DNA of 64,000 bases from Azolla caroliniana (GCA_043228905.1 JBHGNT010000011.1:5518001-5582000); one strand, 5' to 3'. Positions 48,425-62,207 are shown, numbered from the stretch's first letter. Notes: generated from the letters alone by a model not told the origin. Program-made: numbers and translations.

Positions 48425-51400
48425 TCAACTAAATATCAAATGAGTACAAAGAACCAAACAGGGAAAATGCACAAGAAACAAGTAGAGATATGTGGCACTG
48501 CCCCAATTCCACATGCATTCAACCCATTCCCATGTAATCATGAGGCTTGATTCTGAGGGTTTGGTAAATCCTATAAGGATAAGGAAGATGAGTGGGGAAG
48601 AGGCTATCAAGGTAAATATCAATGCCAACAAAGCTATAGCAAATGAACCCACTTTCTTTGTTTTATGCTTGATTGGATATACAATCAAGCACATAGGTAC
48701 AAGCATAACAGCTCCAACAAGAGCTGCGGCAAAATTAATCAGTGACATAATGCCGATGCCGATAGTTGCTGCTCCAAGCGTAGCAGCTTTTACAGCAATC
48801 CAATCAGTCCCCACATATTGCATCCCTAAGAAACTTTTCGCATATAGCGAAATAATGACGAGCATTGGTATACTTATGATGAAGAATGCAACCCAAATAC
48901 CTGCTTTAAGATTCGGGTATTCAACGACATAGTCAATAAGTGGTGGACTGATGCCGACAATGAATGACCAGAACTCCACAAAGCATACAATTGGAACCGC
49001 TGATGACCATCGAATAAAGCTCGGAACACCATCTCCTGAAAGAGCTTCTGGTGATAATGATCCTTCTTGCAACTTATCTGAGTCTTGTGAGGGCCTTTTG
49101 CCACATGATAGAACATTTTCCGTAGCACATACAGCTGCAGCTTTGAGAGGCAGTGTTATCAGCAGCAACAATAATGGGACAATATACACACCAACTGATA
49201 CAAATTTGTTTGGTCCAGTCAGAAAGTACAGGAAAAAGGATTGGTGAAACTTCTCGAGTAAATTATTCACTGACCGTATTGTTCCCTCCAGCAGTCTGAA
49301 AGCAGAAGTTAAAAAACATCACAGTTGCAACAAACTAGATTGGTGAATGAGTAAAAGTTATGATGCCTCATAAGTTCATAATGAATGCATACCTGCCAAA
49401 TTTGATCAATGAACCAATATGAACAGCATTATCTTGGGATGAAGCTGACATGGCCATGGTAACTGCATCAATTTGATAATCTCCAAATGCCCCATGTGCA
49501 CCAGTAGGAACCCCTAAAGCCTACAAAAAATGCTCTGACTAAGAAAAATATTACTAAGCTTTAATACTGTTTAAATATCAGGATAGAGCTGATATTCAGG
49601 TATATGAGAAACACATGAGTACCAGTAAACCAAGACGTCTAATATCTCATTCAGATGCCATTAGGAGGTATACCTTACCTGAAGAGTCAATGACCGCGAT
49701 AAAGTTGCAGCACCCTGAACATATTCAGAAGCAGGAGGGCTAAATTTCCACCCCACATTTAACATCGCTGCCATTTGTCCCAATTTCTCCAGAAAATCAC
49801 CAACAACATGAAGCCATTTCCATTCAAGCATGTTGTCCAAAATATCCAACTTCATTTGTAATCCTTCTCTGTAAACAGCCAGATTGTTGACAACATTTAT
49901 GAGGTCCAGATTTGGCATCTGTCCATTTGATCCTTCGGCGTACAATTTTATTGAATCACCCAGCCCCGGTCCCTGCGATGCCTGAAATTTAAATATTATA
50001 CCTGCCGCAATAACACCTGCCCTTTTAAAATCTCTCATATTGGTTTTCTCGAGTAAAGAAGCACCATTTTCATCGAGTGTTTCATATATATGATCATATG
50101 ATCCATTGTCAGAATTCAGAGAAGGCTCATGATAATCCCTCAACCATGCAGCAACACCAGTATGAAAACCAAATTCTGTATCCGCAGCAAGCCAAATAAT
50201 GTCCTTTGCCAACCATTGTGCTTCCTTGAGAAGATGAAACAAGGACAAACCAAGCCCCAAAGAAAACGCATCTGCATCTGTAAGGGATCGTGTGCTAAAT
50301 GGAGTGACAAGAACAATCGCTTCATTCCCTTCTCCGCGGGGTGCACGAACTATCCCAATTACATTGACACCCAGTACTTCTGAAATGTTTGCATTATTAT
50401 TCCCAGAAACCATTTCCTTTAAACCACTTTGCGAGGAAGACTGCGAGGAGAAAAAACACATTGGTGAAAATGGAGAGCCAGGAGCAGCGAATGGGTGCAA
50501 GTAGAAATCTGCACCCATAGCAATAAGATGCTTGACCAAGACATTTCTGACAACCCTGGCAAAACAAAGCTAGAATGTATCACATAAAGCTAATGGATAT
50601 AAAAAGCTTTAGAATGTCTCCTTAACCCCTTTTTTTCAAATTCTTATTGCACAAATTTGTGGATATTTATCCGAACATTTAGGATGTACCCATCCATGTT
50701 CTTTTCTCTTAGCATTTGCAGCTCCTTGGCTATTCGAGATGCATCCAGTGAATGTTGGAGAACAAATTTCGGACTGGCAGAACCTGTAATAAGTTTTAGA
50801 ATTTCGATAATTTCACTTGGATATCAATGGTTACTTAGATTCAAAGAGTGACACTATCTTGCAAAATCAACAAATGTCTATTAACATCTACTTATTGCCA
50901 AGTTTGGCCTATGAGACAAATCACAATTACAAGTATGGGTGAATTCATCATAGCTATTTCAAACAAACATAAAAGCCCTAGTCTAGGTTAATGATCTTAA
51001 CGCATGGGGAGGACTGATTCTTGAGATGGTTTACGAGAATAAAGTCTGAAGCTAATACGTATTGGATTAGTGTCAGGGGACATGGTATCCAAAGGTTGGT
51101 TGGTGTATCCTCAACAGAGTCTTGCATGACATTGATGTTAACTAGTTCCACTCCAGAAAAGGACGCTAGAATAGTAAGAAAAGTAAGGTTGTAATAGTAC
51201 TAAGCAAACATTTGGGTGAAGAGCAGTAATATGAAAGAAATGTAATAGGATTAGGAAATGCCTTTTAAGGTTGGATCCTCATTGCTGTGAGAAATGGAAA
51301 AGAAAGTGTTTTGTACACAGATCAAGCCTGGATAAATTTCTTATAGAGATTCTTAATGGTGATTTAGCTATACATAAATGATAGTAGAAAGAGCAGTAGT

Positions 51401-54400
51401 ATGAAAGAAATGTAACAGGATTAGGAAATGCCCTTAAACAACTGAAAGTAGAAAGCATGTTATCAGTAAGTAATACAGCAAATAGACCCGTTTTTTCTCC
51501 TGAAAATCAGGTTTTTTAACAATAGTATGATAAGAAAGGATCCTCAATTTATGTGTGAAAGGGAAAAGAAAGTGTTTTGCACATAGATCAAGCCTGGATA
51601 AATTTCTTAAGGATGATTTAGCTTTAAACAACTGACAGTAGAAAGCATGTTATCAGTAAGTAATACAGCAAATAGACCCGTTTTTTCTCCTGAAAATCAG
51701 GTTTTTTAACAATAGTATGATAAGAAGTGTGTGCCAGATGTATATGATATGGAAAGACTTGGTAGCCAAGTGTAGAGCAGATAACTGCTGAAAGCATCTA
51801 AGTAGGAAGCCCAGCTCAGGATGAGTGTCTCCTACTCGTACTTAAGAAGTCTCTAATTTGGGAACCCGAGATAAGGTCACGGCAAGACTAGCTGTTTATA
51901 ACCTGGTCTGCCCCCCATGCTCACCAGGGAAGGAACAAGTTGAGGATTTAGTATATCTGTGTGTTTAAGGGCTGTGGCTGATACTAGTAATTGTTGGTTG
52001 TGGGGGCTGGCTCGTACCATCAAGCAAGCTGATTCTCAATCTATTCTTCTTTGAAGAAGAATCGATCAACCTCCAATCATATTAGGATGTCATTTGAAAT
52101 CACGGCCATGATTAGGAAGAGCCAAGTTGTTTTTAACCTGGTCTGCCCCCATGCTCACCAGGGAAGGGACAAGTTGAGGATTTAGTATATCTGTGTGTTT
52201 GAGGGCTGTGGCTGATACTAGTAATTGTTGGTTGTGGGGGCTGGCTCGTACCATCAAGCAAGCTGATTCTCAATCTATTCTTCTTTGAAGAAGAATCGAT
52301 CAACCTCCAATCATATTAGGATGTCATTTGAAATCATGGCCATGATTAGGAAGAGACGAGGGTGGTGCTGATGCTGATACTAATGAGTGGCAGTGGTGGT
52401 GGCGCATTGATGATGAGGATGAGGATAATGAAGGAATGTTTATCGAGAGTTGGGAATTTCCACTGATGTTTGACATTATCATCTATATACTGCTTTGTTG
52501 TTTTAATTTGGTCCAGGATTCAGCCTTCAATAGTCCACTCTGTGCTTTTGGTCATGTTTATGTAGATTGTTTAAGTTTCGACAACAGGATTATTTAATTT
52601 GTTCTTTTTCAGTAGATATTTGTATGAAGTTTGGATCTGTGTGCATTAAATTTGATCCTTTCTTATTTCTTATCTAACATACTCCTTTTAGATTTATTAT
52701 TTAGGTTTCCATGTGATTTACCTTGTATGGTATGCCCACGGAGCCTCTCTTATTTCATACACATCATATTCCATCGATATCATGATGGTGGTGGATGATA
52801 AAACATATGGAATTTCACAGAGTTTGAGCCATACTTTAATTTCATTTCCATTCCATTATAACTTTGGAGAAACTATAGCAGCAAGTGAGAGCGAGAGATC
52901 TTTTATGAAATAAATATAATATGCAAAAGCCTATATACAATAATGTACATGGTTAGAGTCACATTAAGCCAATGTTGTACCACGCAGACTCCAATTGGTT
53001 CATATTATTTCTCAGAAAGTTCTGGGTTCTTAACTCCAGCTGCATGGACTTCATTCTCTGCCTTTAAAACAAGTTCAATGCTGCTGGTTTAGCATAATTG
53101 TTGTGTACCAATGACAATTTTCAATAAGAGTCGATGAAGGCTACAGATGGTTGTTAGAATCTAATTGTCACAGGATGGTTAATACAAACCAATGACTCAG
53201 TCGAGGTTGCCTTAAGGCTTCTCTTACACAGACGTCTCTTCCAGTGCATCGGTGAAGGCTATCCATGACTTAATACAAGACTCACCTGGTGCAACGGTAA
53301 GGCTTGTAAACTACTTGGCAAAAGCTATTTCATGTTCTAGACCTTTGACTCTGACCCTTCACTAATCCCCCTGAACCCCATAACAAATGTGCAGCTATAC
53401 CAGTATACATCTGTACAATAGACTAGGTGTCGAACACCTCATGATAGTTATACCAGGAACATTCCGACTGGCTTGAGATGTCAACATCACACTTTACAAT
53501 GCTAGCTGCAGTCTGAAACACAACGATTTGGAATGGATATATAAAGGGCTGGATTCTCTATTCTATGATGTACACTTTTCTACTTCTAGGAATTTCCTCA
53601 GAGAATGCCTCCTCCATCATATCAGAGATAGTTGCTTGAGCAATCATGTATACATATGTGTATCCAAGGTAAGTACTAGAAGCATCTACTCATGGTATGG
53701 ACGAAGTTTAAGCATCTAGCATACTGAAGAGCTAAGCCTTAATTTCCATGATCATCCAAGAGACCATGAACATGGTGCAGTCAGAATCATGTTCTATTAG
53801 ATTCGAATGTTAGTTAGGATATTTATATGGTGTGAGAAGCAATTATGAAACTTGCATGAATTCATTAAATAAATAAAATGAGTGTCTCCCAGAGCATCTT
53901 TATCATCCTCTGGATTCAAGTCCATGGTCTATCCTGGAGTTACTCAGCGCCTTAGCAAGCACCAACAGTGTTATTATGTATATGCATCCATTTGCGGGAG
54001 ATATAGCACCCCTCTCTTTAGGCCTATGCTTGATCTTATACATCATGCTTGTATGGCAGCCCAATGTTACATGAGAATTTAGTTACAAAGGACGTCATGC
54101 CAAAGTGGTACAAATTAGAGCTTCACTACAATTTTGTCTTGTTTATCATCTTGGAGGTTATGTCTCGTCAAGCCTTATCCTGAGCTTGTTTTATTTCATT
54201 TTGGCAGTTGTGGTAGAGATCAGCTCCATTCTGCACTGTAAAGGGATTGAAATTATAAATTCCTGGGGAATCCCTTTCTAAAGGTCCTTATTCTGTTAGA
54301 AGTTTCCGGTTATGGTATGCTTAAGCATCAAGCGATAATAATGAGCCTTGGCTGGATAAGAGAATTAATACTCTAGCCATCAATTGCCTTGATAGTCTAT

Positions 54401-54960
54401 TTTTTGTTTTGTTTTGTTTTATTAGGATGTCAAAGATTAGGCTCTTGATCTTTCCAACATAACAACACGCAAATATACACAATTTCCTTTCCAATATCGA
54501 AGGAGGACCACATTGTATGCTTCAATTATAAAGATAATCATGTTTACTTCATTTGATTAGTATGATAAATGAATATCTTGATCCTCACAGTAAGTAAAGG
54601 CACAATTATACACAAACCAATAACATCAAAAGTCAATGAAGAAACACCAAGAATACCTGGAATGAGAGCATTTTCAGAAATGTAAGTGTTCTTTGCTAAT
54701 GCAGGAAGCAAGAGTAGAGCGACAAGACCAACAATACAGCAGGTTACACTGTAATCGAAAATCACAAAGATAGATCCAATTTTAGGGATTTTCAGAAAGG
54801 AAAACCAAAAAAATATCGAGATAAGGGGCATTATTCCGAGAGGAGAAGGGGACGCTTACACAAGGAAATCGGCGTGTCGGATCGCAAGGGACGCGAGCTT
54901 CGGAAGGAGTCGAGATCCCTTCCTCTGTCTCCCGTCACAGATGTTCTTTTCTTCTGCCAT
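48425..54960 (-). CDS. GAA1: GPI transamidase subunit GAA1 (GPAA1), six exons
   Basis: GAA1 is a membrane subunit of the ER complex that cleaves a protein's C-terminal signal and attaches a GPI anchor; it acts with the PIG-K/GPI8, PIG-T, PIG-S and PIG-U subunits. Exons (minus): 54960-54860, 54748-54657, 50783-50690, 50555-49679, 49520-49393, 49295-48425; all introns are GT-AG and phases agree, giving 2163 nt, 720 residues. It starts MAEEKNICDG; residues about 34-50 form the first membrane helix, followed by AKNTYISENALIPG, typical of the family. A large luminal part follows (VNVIGIVRAPRGEGNEAIVL, WLAKDIIWLAADTEFG), then several hydrophobic segments from LTGPNKFVSVGVYIVP to the C-terminus. Length is about as usual for plants. 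Intron 2 is unusually long at 3.9 kb. Confidence 0.92.
51230..51725. repeat. Nested direct repeats in GAA1 intron 2 (set 1)
   Basis: Two interleaved sets: ATGAAAGAAATGTAA-x-AGGATTAGGAAATGCC at 51232 and 51401, and a 110-bp block ending GGTTTTTTAACAATAG at about 51450-51525 and 51640-51715. A third shared block includes GATCAAGCCTGGATAAATTTC (three quarters of it at 51320 and 51590). Nothing coding. They look like successive slippage or unequal-crossover duplications. Confidence 0.65.
51897..52357. repeat. Tandem duplication of about 220 bp in GAA1 intron 2
   Basis: The block from ACCTGGTCTGCCCCC to CATGATTAGGAAGAG occurs at about 51900-52124 and 52137-52357 with only a handful of changes. 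The units are adjacent, so this is a recent duplication. Elsewhere in 50784-54656 I find no gene. Confidence 0.75.
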
Positions 54961-56150
54961 GGATTGGTGATCCCTCGAGATTTCGTCTCCTTACATACAC
55001 ACGCACAAGCACGCAATCTGTGTCTCTGTGTCTCTGTGCCAAAACCCTAGGAAACCCTAGAAACAAAACACAGGCAGAAAACTATTGTCTGTTGTGAAAA
55101 CTGTGCATGAAAGAGAAGACAAATGAGAGAAGACATTTATGTAAATATCAAAAACACTACACCTCAATTTTTCTTCATCTTTTTTGGTTCTTTACCTCAA
55201 TTATTTTTCCTCATCTTTTTGGTCCTTCCTAGGTTTCTTCTTAGAGCAGCAGGTCAGGTCTCCTGGACTGTATTATTTCGGTAAATCTTTTGCGAGTTTC
55301 AGTCAAGTGCTTGCAGTAGCATGTTCCTTATTGTTCTTGGTGTGATCTCAATTTAACATAAAAACATACACAAAACAGTGGGACAATGTGTCGAAGTCCA
55401 CTTTTTGTTTCGAAGAAAAAAAATTTGATACAACTACTACATTGGACACTAGAAACACTCAAGAATAAAGGCCGATGTCAAAGATTCACGCATCACAACA
55501 ATCTGTTTTTTTTTCGTGAGTATCACATTTCGATTTGGTTCAGGACGAGATGGAGTCCACAATGCAGAAGCTTTCTCGACTATCTTTGAACATCATGTGG
55601 CATCAATAGGAAAGATTATGGAAAACGGTGACTATGGTAAAGTTATGGGCATTATGGAAATGTAGATGTAACTCAATTTATGATGCAGCAAATCTTGGTC
55701 TCTCAGATGTATTGCTCGAGATATGTTAGAAATTGATGGTAGTAGTCCATAGTCAATCTGATGATATGCATGATTCTCCAGAAAATGTTACTAAGAGAAG
55801 GAAGAAGCTTCTTCAGTTCTGGAGAAAGTTGCCCCTCTTCGTAGTGTTGGATCAGTACACCATGGTAGTGTGCCTCATCAAGTTTCAAAACCTCTTTATA
55901 AGTTCCTATATTTGGCGTTACGATAATTGTGCATAAAACATTGTAAGCCCCTAGGCAAATAACTTCAAGTTGTAGCATTCGGGCGTTTTTTCTTAATACT
56001 ACTGAAGAAAATCTTTGAAGGAAAAAAAGGAAAAAATATAGGAAAGATTGTACAAAATATCCAAGAAGCTTCATCTATTGGTGACCACTTTCTTTTAGCA
56101 TTGTTATTGCCAAGTAAGGGATTATTATGTGTCCTTGCAACCAAACCAAC
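54961..56150. other. GAA1 upstream region
   Basis: It lies next to the GAA1 start. A 40-bp patch at 55306-55350 matches 6290-6335. The region probably contains the GAA1 promoter and 5' leader (repeated CTCTGTGTCTCTGTG near 55020, AAACCCTAG near 55045), but no element can be proved. Frames at 55386-56074 are short and not recognised. Confidence 0.35.
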
Positions 56151-56790
56151 AAGTAAATTACCAACTATTGGTGTAACAATTTAAAGCAATGCATATTCTT
56201 CATTGCAATGCGACGAAAGTGTGGGAGGAACTCTTTCGTTTATTAATGTCATTAACAATGAAGTATGTTGATGATGAGAGGGCGTATACTAACCAATGGA
56301 CTACATGGGTTCGACTTCATGGTGGAACCAAGGATGAATGGTTCAAGTTAGATCACCTCAAATTGGGATTAAGCCCACATTTTGAATTTGAGGCAACTCT
56401 AAAGAATCCCACAACTTTCCAAGCACTTCGAAAATCTTGTGAAGCTTAAGTAGACAGTTAGAGGTAATCTAATTTCATCTCCTACTCTTCAACAACCATC
56501 AATCATAAACGGAGAGCAAGTCTTCCTCAATGTCTTTTTGGCCTCGCTGATGACATATCAAGCTAATATCCTAATGATGCTAGAAGCTACTCAACCTATG
56601 TAATGGAAGGAGGCCTCTCAAGACAATTAATTTTGGCATCTCCATGAAGTTACTCCACAAAGCCATCACATGGAAGTGAATTTTAATGCAAGTCAAACTC
56701 AAGATGTTCCAAGGGAACAGACATTGATTGTGTGCTACACATGTTGTGTTAAGGGACACATGTCCACTATGATTTTCTTAATGAAAAGGT
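56150..56790 (+). pseudogene. Probable retrotransposon gag relic
   Basis: The frame 56189-56449 reads WTTWVRLHGGTKDEWFKLDH and FEATLKNPTTFQALRKSCEA. About 290 bp on, CYTCCVKGHMSTM looks like a CX2CX4H zinc knuckle without its last Cys. The order, a helical domain then a knuckle, is that of Gag. Family and ends are not clear. Confidence 0.35.
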
Positions 56791-57319
56791 AGTTGGGGTG
56801 GACGCATGTATCAACTTCAAAGAAATCAAAACAATACTAATACAAATATTAACAAACTCAACAAGCAATTTGTAGAAAGGGGAAAGTACATTGGTACAAA
56901 TTCCAACAATTCTCCTTGATGTATATATATATATAGAGAGAGAGATTATATCATCATCTTCAGAGGTCAACTATAACCTACAAGACAAAACAATTAACAT
57001 TTTCATGCTATAATATGAGAGTAACAACTCTCAATGTTCAAGAACTTTACTAAGGAATATTGTAATTGAGGGATTTGGTTTAGTCAAACATGTCAAACAT
57101 AGTTGAATATGATTAATGTTTGATACTCAAACTCTCAAACTTGTTTGCGGAAAAATGTACCCCTAATGTCCCGTCTCACATCATAATGAGTGTGAACTAA
57201 GTCATATAGAAGCAATAGTTCAGATGACATGCAATGGGATGGGCTCTAACATGCATTGACGTGTGTAGTTTATGCATTTGACAAAGAATATGGTTTCATA
57301 ATTAGGTGTAACAGATGTA

Positions 57320-57890
57320 CTATAACGTGTTAAGAGAGGCGTTTATGAACCTTAACCTTATATTCAACAACCTTTTCCATGGCCATAATCTCAATGGAAA
57401 GTGATATTGTCTCAAAAAGTAAGAGGATGTATAGCTTTTGGTTCTTGACTTAAAGAAACTTGGTAAGAAAATGCTTTTGGACATTTTCAAACTCTTTCCA
57501 AGTAGATTTAAGGATGCTACTAGCCCATACTTCCACCCCATAGAGAAGCATCAGAGTCACCAAAGTGTCGAAAAGGTATTTCTAAAGGACCCAACATTTA
57601 AATTCTCCACTATTGGAAGCTTTCTCAAATGCATTAACTACTCTCTTTCCCGCCTCTAAGCGACGGGTAGCATATTCGTTCCATCTATGCTTTGAGGGAA
57701 CCACACATCTCTATAATGTATTTAAAGTTTCCCACAATTTCAAATGGCTTATTATTGTAGATAATGCATGGTTTATCCTTATTTCTTCAATACCTTCTTC
57801 CTTTACAAACTTGGAGCAAGAGAGCAAAAAAGTCAAGAGATCCTTGATGATGCACTTTGCTCAACTACTAAGGTTGTAGTGTAACAAAGG
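57320..57890 (-). pseudogene. LINE-type reverse transcriptase C-terminal relic
   Basis: A single minus-strand frame with one stop reads RWNEYATRRLEAGKRVVNAF, then DTLVTLMLLYGVEVWASSI, ENVQKHFLTKFLKVKNQ and LSIEIMAMEKVVEYKVKV. The LLYGVEVW motif and the downstream ExxQxxFL pattern are typical of the C-terminal part of non-LTR retrotransposon RT proteins in plants. No poly-A tail or upstream RT core was seen. 56791-57319 and 57891-59231 hold no recognisable gene. Confidence 0.6.
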
Positions 57891-59231
57891 TGTGAAAGTC
57901 GAATGTAGAACCCAAAGCTAACTACAATGAGAGAGAGATCATTCTATTGAAATAGGACTTGCAAGACCAAATGTAAACAATTTTATCTAGAATGTGTGTC
58001 ATATAGTGACTCTTGATGTTCAAGCATTCTACCAATGAACATTACAATTGAGAGCACAAGATCCGACTAAAAGAGGAATGTGTTTAGGGAATGAATCGGG
58101 TTGACTACGCATGGAAAGCAAACTAAAATGTGGACGGTGAGAGATCATTGTGCTCATAAATCATGGATTATTTGTACTTATGAGTTTTCATAAGCATAAC
58201 TTTTGTTTAAGAGCTATCGTTCATTCATTTTACTATGTATGAGAAAATTTTATAAAATGTTCATATGCTTTTAGGCACCACACCATCTTTATGTGACAAA
58301 ATCGCAATTGCCACATTCCCAATGGCAGCTTCCCTCAATGGCTTGTTGATTTACAAACTTGTCAATCAAAAAAATGAAGGAAAAATGAATCCAATTAACC
58401 TCAATTTACCGCAAGGCAGTCTTAACACAATCACCTACCTACACATGACTTTCTTTAAATGCTGAAAAATGTTTTCCAGCATAATAACCTTTAAATGCCA
58501 AACAATGTTTTTCAGCATAGTCCCAAAGCAGACTCTGATTTCATTGTTGGTTCCCCGACATGAAACTGTTTCGGCTTAAATTGGTCCCTGAAAGTAGCAA
58601 CATAAATATGGAATCCGCAATAACTATTTGAAGATGGTGGGCATCAAAACAGATCATTGTCGCAAACAATAAATCAATGGCTGAAAAGACGCACAAATTT
58701 TCGGTTACACGTATCATCTTATTTATCATTTATTATCACTCATCAATGATTCCCTTCAATCATAGGGTGTCCCTGCTGCGGCTTTTATTTTTCCAAAAGT
58801 TAAAAGCAAACACTCTCGCTTTTCTTTCTCGATTGATTAATTGAAAGAGGTGGGGTAGAATGATGATCTAGTCACACTAACCAATTAAGCCAATCACATT
58901 ATGCAATCCCAAAATATAGAAGGAAGCTTCATTTTCACCGACCAACAGCAATACAACAAGATCTCTCCCACACGTATTAGATGAGAAGAAAGAGAGATGG
59001 AAGTAATGAAGGTGCAAAAGGGCATTATCAGACTTCTCAGCCCCTTTTTGCTTTTTCATTGGATTAAGAACAATATCAAACAAAAACAAAAGAAAAAAGA
59101 AACAAAGGGAAAAAAGGGATGGGCATTAAGACATGAAATTTCAAAGGATTGCCCCAAAATGCTCGGCAGCTCTCATTCATCGAGACACAAAACACTTTGG
59201 AGAATTAGTGTAGTGGTGTGACTAGAATCAT

Positions 59232-61320
59232 CTAATAAACAAGACCACATGAGAGGTGCATTAGTAGCACTGCAGCTTCTTCTTCATCTTCAGCAAACAC
59301 TCGTCTTACACTTTGATGCTCAATGTCAATGTTTGATAGGCTCTTCAGCCTCGACGGAAAAGGATAGCCATAAATACTCTTTAAGGGAGTAGACCCGAGA
59401 TGGTGGTGCCATTTCCTCTTCCTCTGTTGTTTAAGGCTCAGCTCAGAGCTCCGATTCGGCTTCACCATCGTATCGGACATAATAACATCACTTTGGCTGG
59501 GGTAGGATCTGTACTTCTTGTACCTTATCCCGCATGCATTGCACAATGACTACAAGCAAAAACAAAAGAAAACAAATGTGTTCATAGACCCATAATTTGG
59601 AAAGTCACAAGAATTGAATTGAACCACACTTTGATTTTCTATATATGCCTGCCTGCTTATTTTGGAAAACAGAGAACATATACTAATTAGTACCTTGGGT
59701 CCTTGAGGGCCACTTCTCCACATGGGTGTCTTTGTTGCTCCACACAAAGCGCACTCTTTAAGACTAGGGTTGAGGTAACTCTTATTGGGGGATCGATTTC
59801 GGCTTTCTTGAAGACTAGCGGCATTCGAAACTCGAGCTACTTCTAGAACTTTGGCAAAGTCCGAGAATTCTGGAAGTAAATCAAACTTGGAAGGTTGAGG
59901 AATGATTAACCGAACTTCATCTGACTCCGAAACTTGAGTAGCTAACTCCGAATTTCCATTTACTTCATTGTTGACACGAATAGCTAGCCTCGGAGATAGT
60001 TTCTTACCACCCGGATTCTCGGGTTCTTCTCCACATACCGCCTCCATGATGCTTGTTGGGCTACTGTAATGTGTCTCATTGGCATTACTTCTCCCACATG
60101 GAGAAATAAGAGAATCCTGCAAACAGGAGGAGAAGAAATGTAAAGAACGGTTTGATATAAGCATGAACACCATCATCAAAACTTGTTACATGTTCACAAT
60201 TGTTCTATTCAACATACAAGCTCATCAAAGAAATCTAGGAAGCCTTATTATATACATTAAACGATATGTTCTCCACATACCCTGATGGAAATATATCCAC
60301 CCACACAACCTGACGGAAAGGCATTAACTATTACCCAAGACTACATTTGTTGTTTGCGTTGCTCCAGGCTATCTATTTTTCTTCGACTTAAGCTCTGCTA
60401 AGTTATGATCATACTTCTCGTGCCTAATGATAAGGATCGCCATTACGGTTTTAGTTAAGTTTTTTAATGTTTATGCTTGGGTTTATAATGTGTGATAGAT
60501 AATACTCATTAAAAGATGCTCCGCCACGGAAAAAAGAAAACCTAATAACAGTTAAGAATTAAGGGTTCGCCCTCCATCCATCCAGTCATGCATAGCCATG
60601 ATGAGGGTTAAGATTCAGCTTGCTATCAATCCCCCACAATTTCCCTTTAAACCCTAAATTTCCTATAACCTTAAGGTTTAGAATTATCTTCTTATGCAAA
60701 CCATACGGAGAAGAATACTGGTAAATTAAACTAACCTGATGAAAATGACGATTGACATATCCAATGCCAAGAGTTTCCTCTTCTTCTTCTTCTTCTTCTT
60801 CTTCCTCTTCCACCGGGGATGATTCAGAACAACCAAATCCATCTCTCGTCACAGAAACACAGTATTTGTTCTCTTCTTCAACCTCAGAAGCTACATTAGA
60901 GCAATAACTTGACCTTAATGAAGAACCAAAATCACAAGATGAAGTCGAAGAAGAAGAAGAAATGTTTGAGGGAATTATATCTATGGAGCTTTTCTTCTTC
61001 TTTCTCTTATGCAAATTCGATGCATTCTCCACAGTGCCCAATTCACCTTCTACATCATCATCATCATCATCATCCTCACTAGAGAAAGCTGAAGCAAAAT
61101 CTTTTCTCTCCGTATTTCCTGCATTATCTCCATAGCTTTGCGAGCTCCTTCTCGAAAGCTCTGTGTGTGAGCTTAATTCTGAAGGTGAAACAGGAGATTT
61201 CCTAACATCGTCCTCAATGATTCGGTTCTCACATGTCTTGCTCTCTTTCTGCGTTTGCAAAAGCCAGAACTTCTTGATGTGGCCGTGGCCACACACTCGG
61301 GAGAGCTGAGAAGAATCCAT
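59232..61320 (-). CDS. GATA-type zinc finger transcription factor, three exons
   Basis: This is a probable nuclear DNA-binding regulator of GATA-motif promoters. Exons (minus): 61320-60736, 60116-59694, 59549-59232; GT-AG introns of 619 and 144 bp, 441 residues. The start MDSSQLSRVCGHGH is the first Met in frame. Acidic runs are D83-89 and E171-182, from ATC and TTC repeats; HKRKKKK at 104-110 may be a nuclear signal. The single finger is CX2CX18CX2C with Cys317, Cys320, Cys339 and Cys342 (CALCGATKTPMWRSGPQGPK, then SLCNACGIRYKK), split by intron 2 as in many plant GATA genes. An 18-residue loop and a C-terminal finger place it among the plant A/B-type groups; the subgroup is not settled. Confidence 0.88.
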
Positions 61321-61739
61321 TAAACTAGATCTAGCCTATCTTGCCAGACTATGATGGAAAGGCAGTATGTCAGGTGAAGAAAGGTCGAAATTCAAGCAGG
61401 AGCCATAGCTCAAAGAAGCAAAGAAAAACAAAATTGATGCAGGCACAGAAGATGGGAATGGGAGGAAATCAGGGTTTTGAGCTAGAAAAACGAGGAGATC
61501 CGGGATTTGAGCTGCGCAGAGAGCTTCAAGGAGGAGGCGCGAGTTTGGGAGTTGGAGCTGTCTGGAGGCCTTCAAGGAGAGACGAATTTTTCAGAGAGTT
61601 TTGAGCTGCACAGAGAGATGACTCACAGAGACGAAGAATGTTAAAGAGTTTTGAGCTCGCAGAGAGCTTCAAGAAGAGGATGATACAGTTTTGAGCAAGT
61701 GGTGAGAGCTTAAAGGAGAGGAGAGCTGAGGCAGTTTCA

Positions 61740-62060
61740 GGACCGAAAAGGGGGGGGGGGGGGGAAGGATTAGGGTTTTAGGATGCAGAGAGAAAGAGAG
61801 AGAGGGGGGTGTCGAGAGTTAGGGTTAGGGTTAGGGTTAGGGTTAGGGATTGTGGAGAGCGAGAAGAGCAGAGAGGGAATTAGGGTTTCCGGCTGCCGAG
61901 TGCCGAGGTGAGCGGAGAGTTTCACAGAGGCGGAGGAGGAAGAGGAGCAGCAGAAGGATTTAGGGTTTAGGGCTGCGGGGATGAACACAGAGAGAGAGAG
62001 AGAGAGAGAGGGTTGGGAAAGGGCGGGGAGAGTTAGGGTTTGGGGGCGCCGTCAGGCAAC
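61740..62060. repeat. G-rich upstream tract with TTAGGG repeats
   Basis: A run of 16 G near 61749 is followed by five perfect TTAGGG units at 61819-61848, and several single (T)TTAGGG motifs lie near 61768, 61879, 61958 and 62034. On the minus strand, toward the GATA gene, these read as AAACCCTAA, a telo-box seen in plant promoters. The region is full of GAGA. The gene's 5' leader probably lies nearby. Confidence 0.6.
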
Positions 62061-62207
62061 TGACTGACGGACGGACGGACTGACTGACGGCCTTCTTTCC
62101 TCCGCCGTCCGATCCTTGCCTTGCGTGGCCTCATCTTCACCGTCCGATCTCTAAGTTCTAACCAAGAGGGGAGTAGGGAACAATGAATGAATGAAAATGA
62201 GAGAGAT

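Noticed and set aside
48492-49247. Plus-strand frames of 146 and 98 residues over the last GAA1 exon
   Set aside because: They are antisense to a well-supported spliced gene with membrane-protein composition on the minus strand.
61819-61848. A chromosome end
   Set aside because: Only five units, embedded in a promoter-like GA-rich region with unique sequence on both sides.
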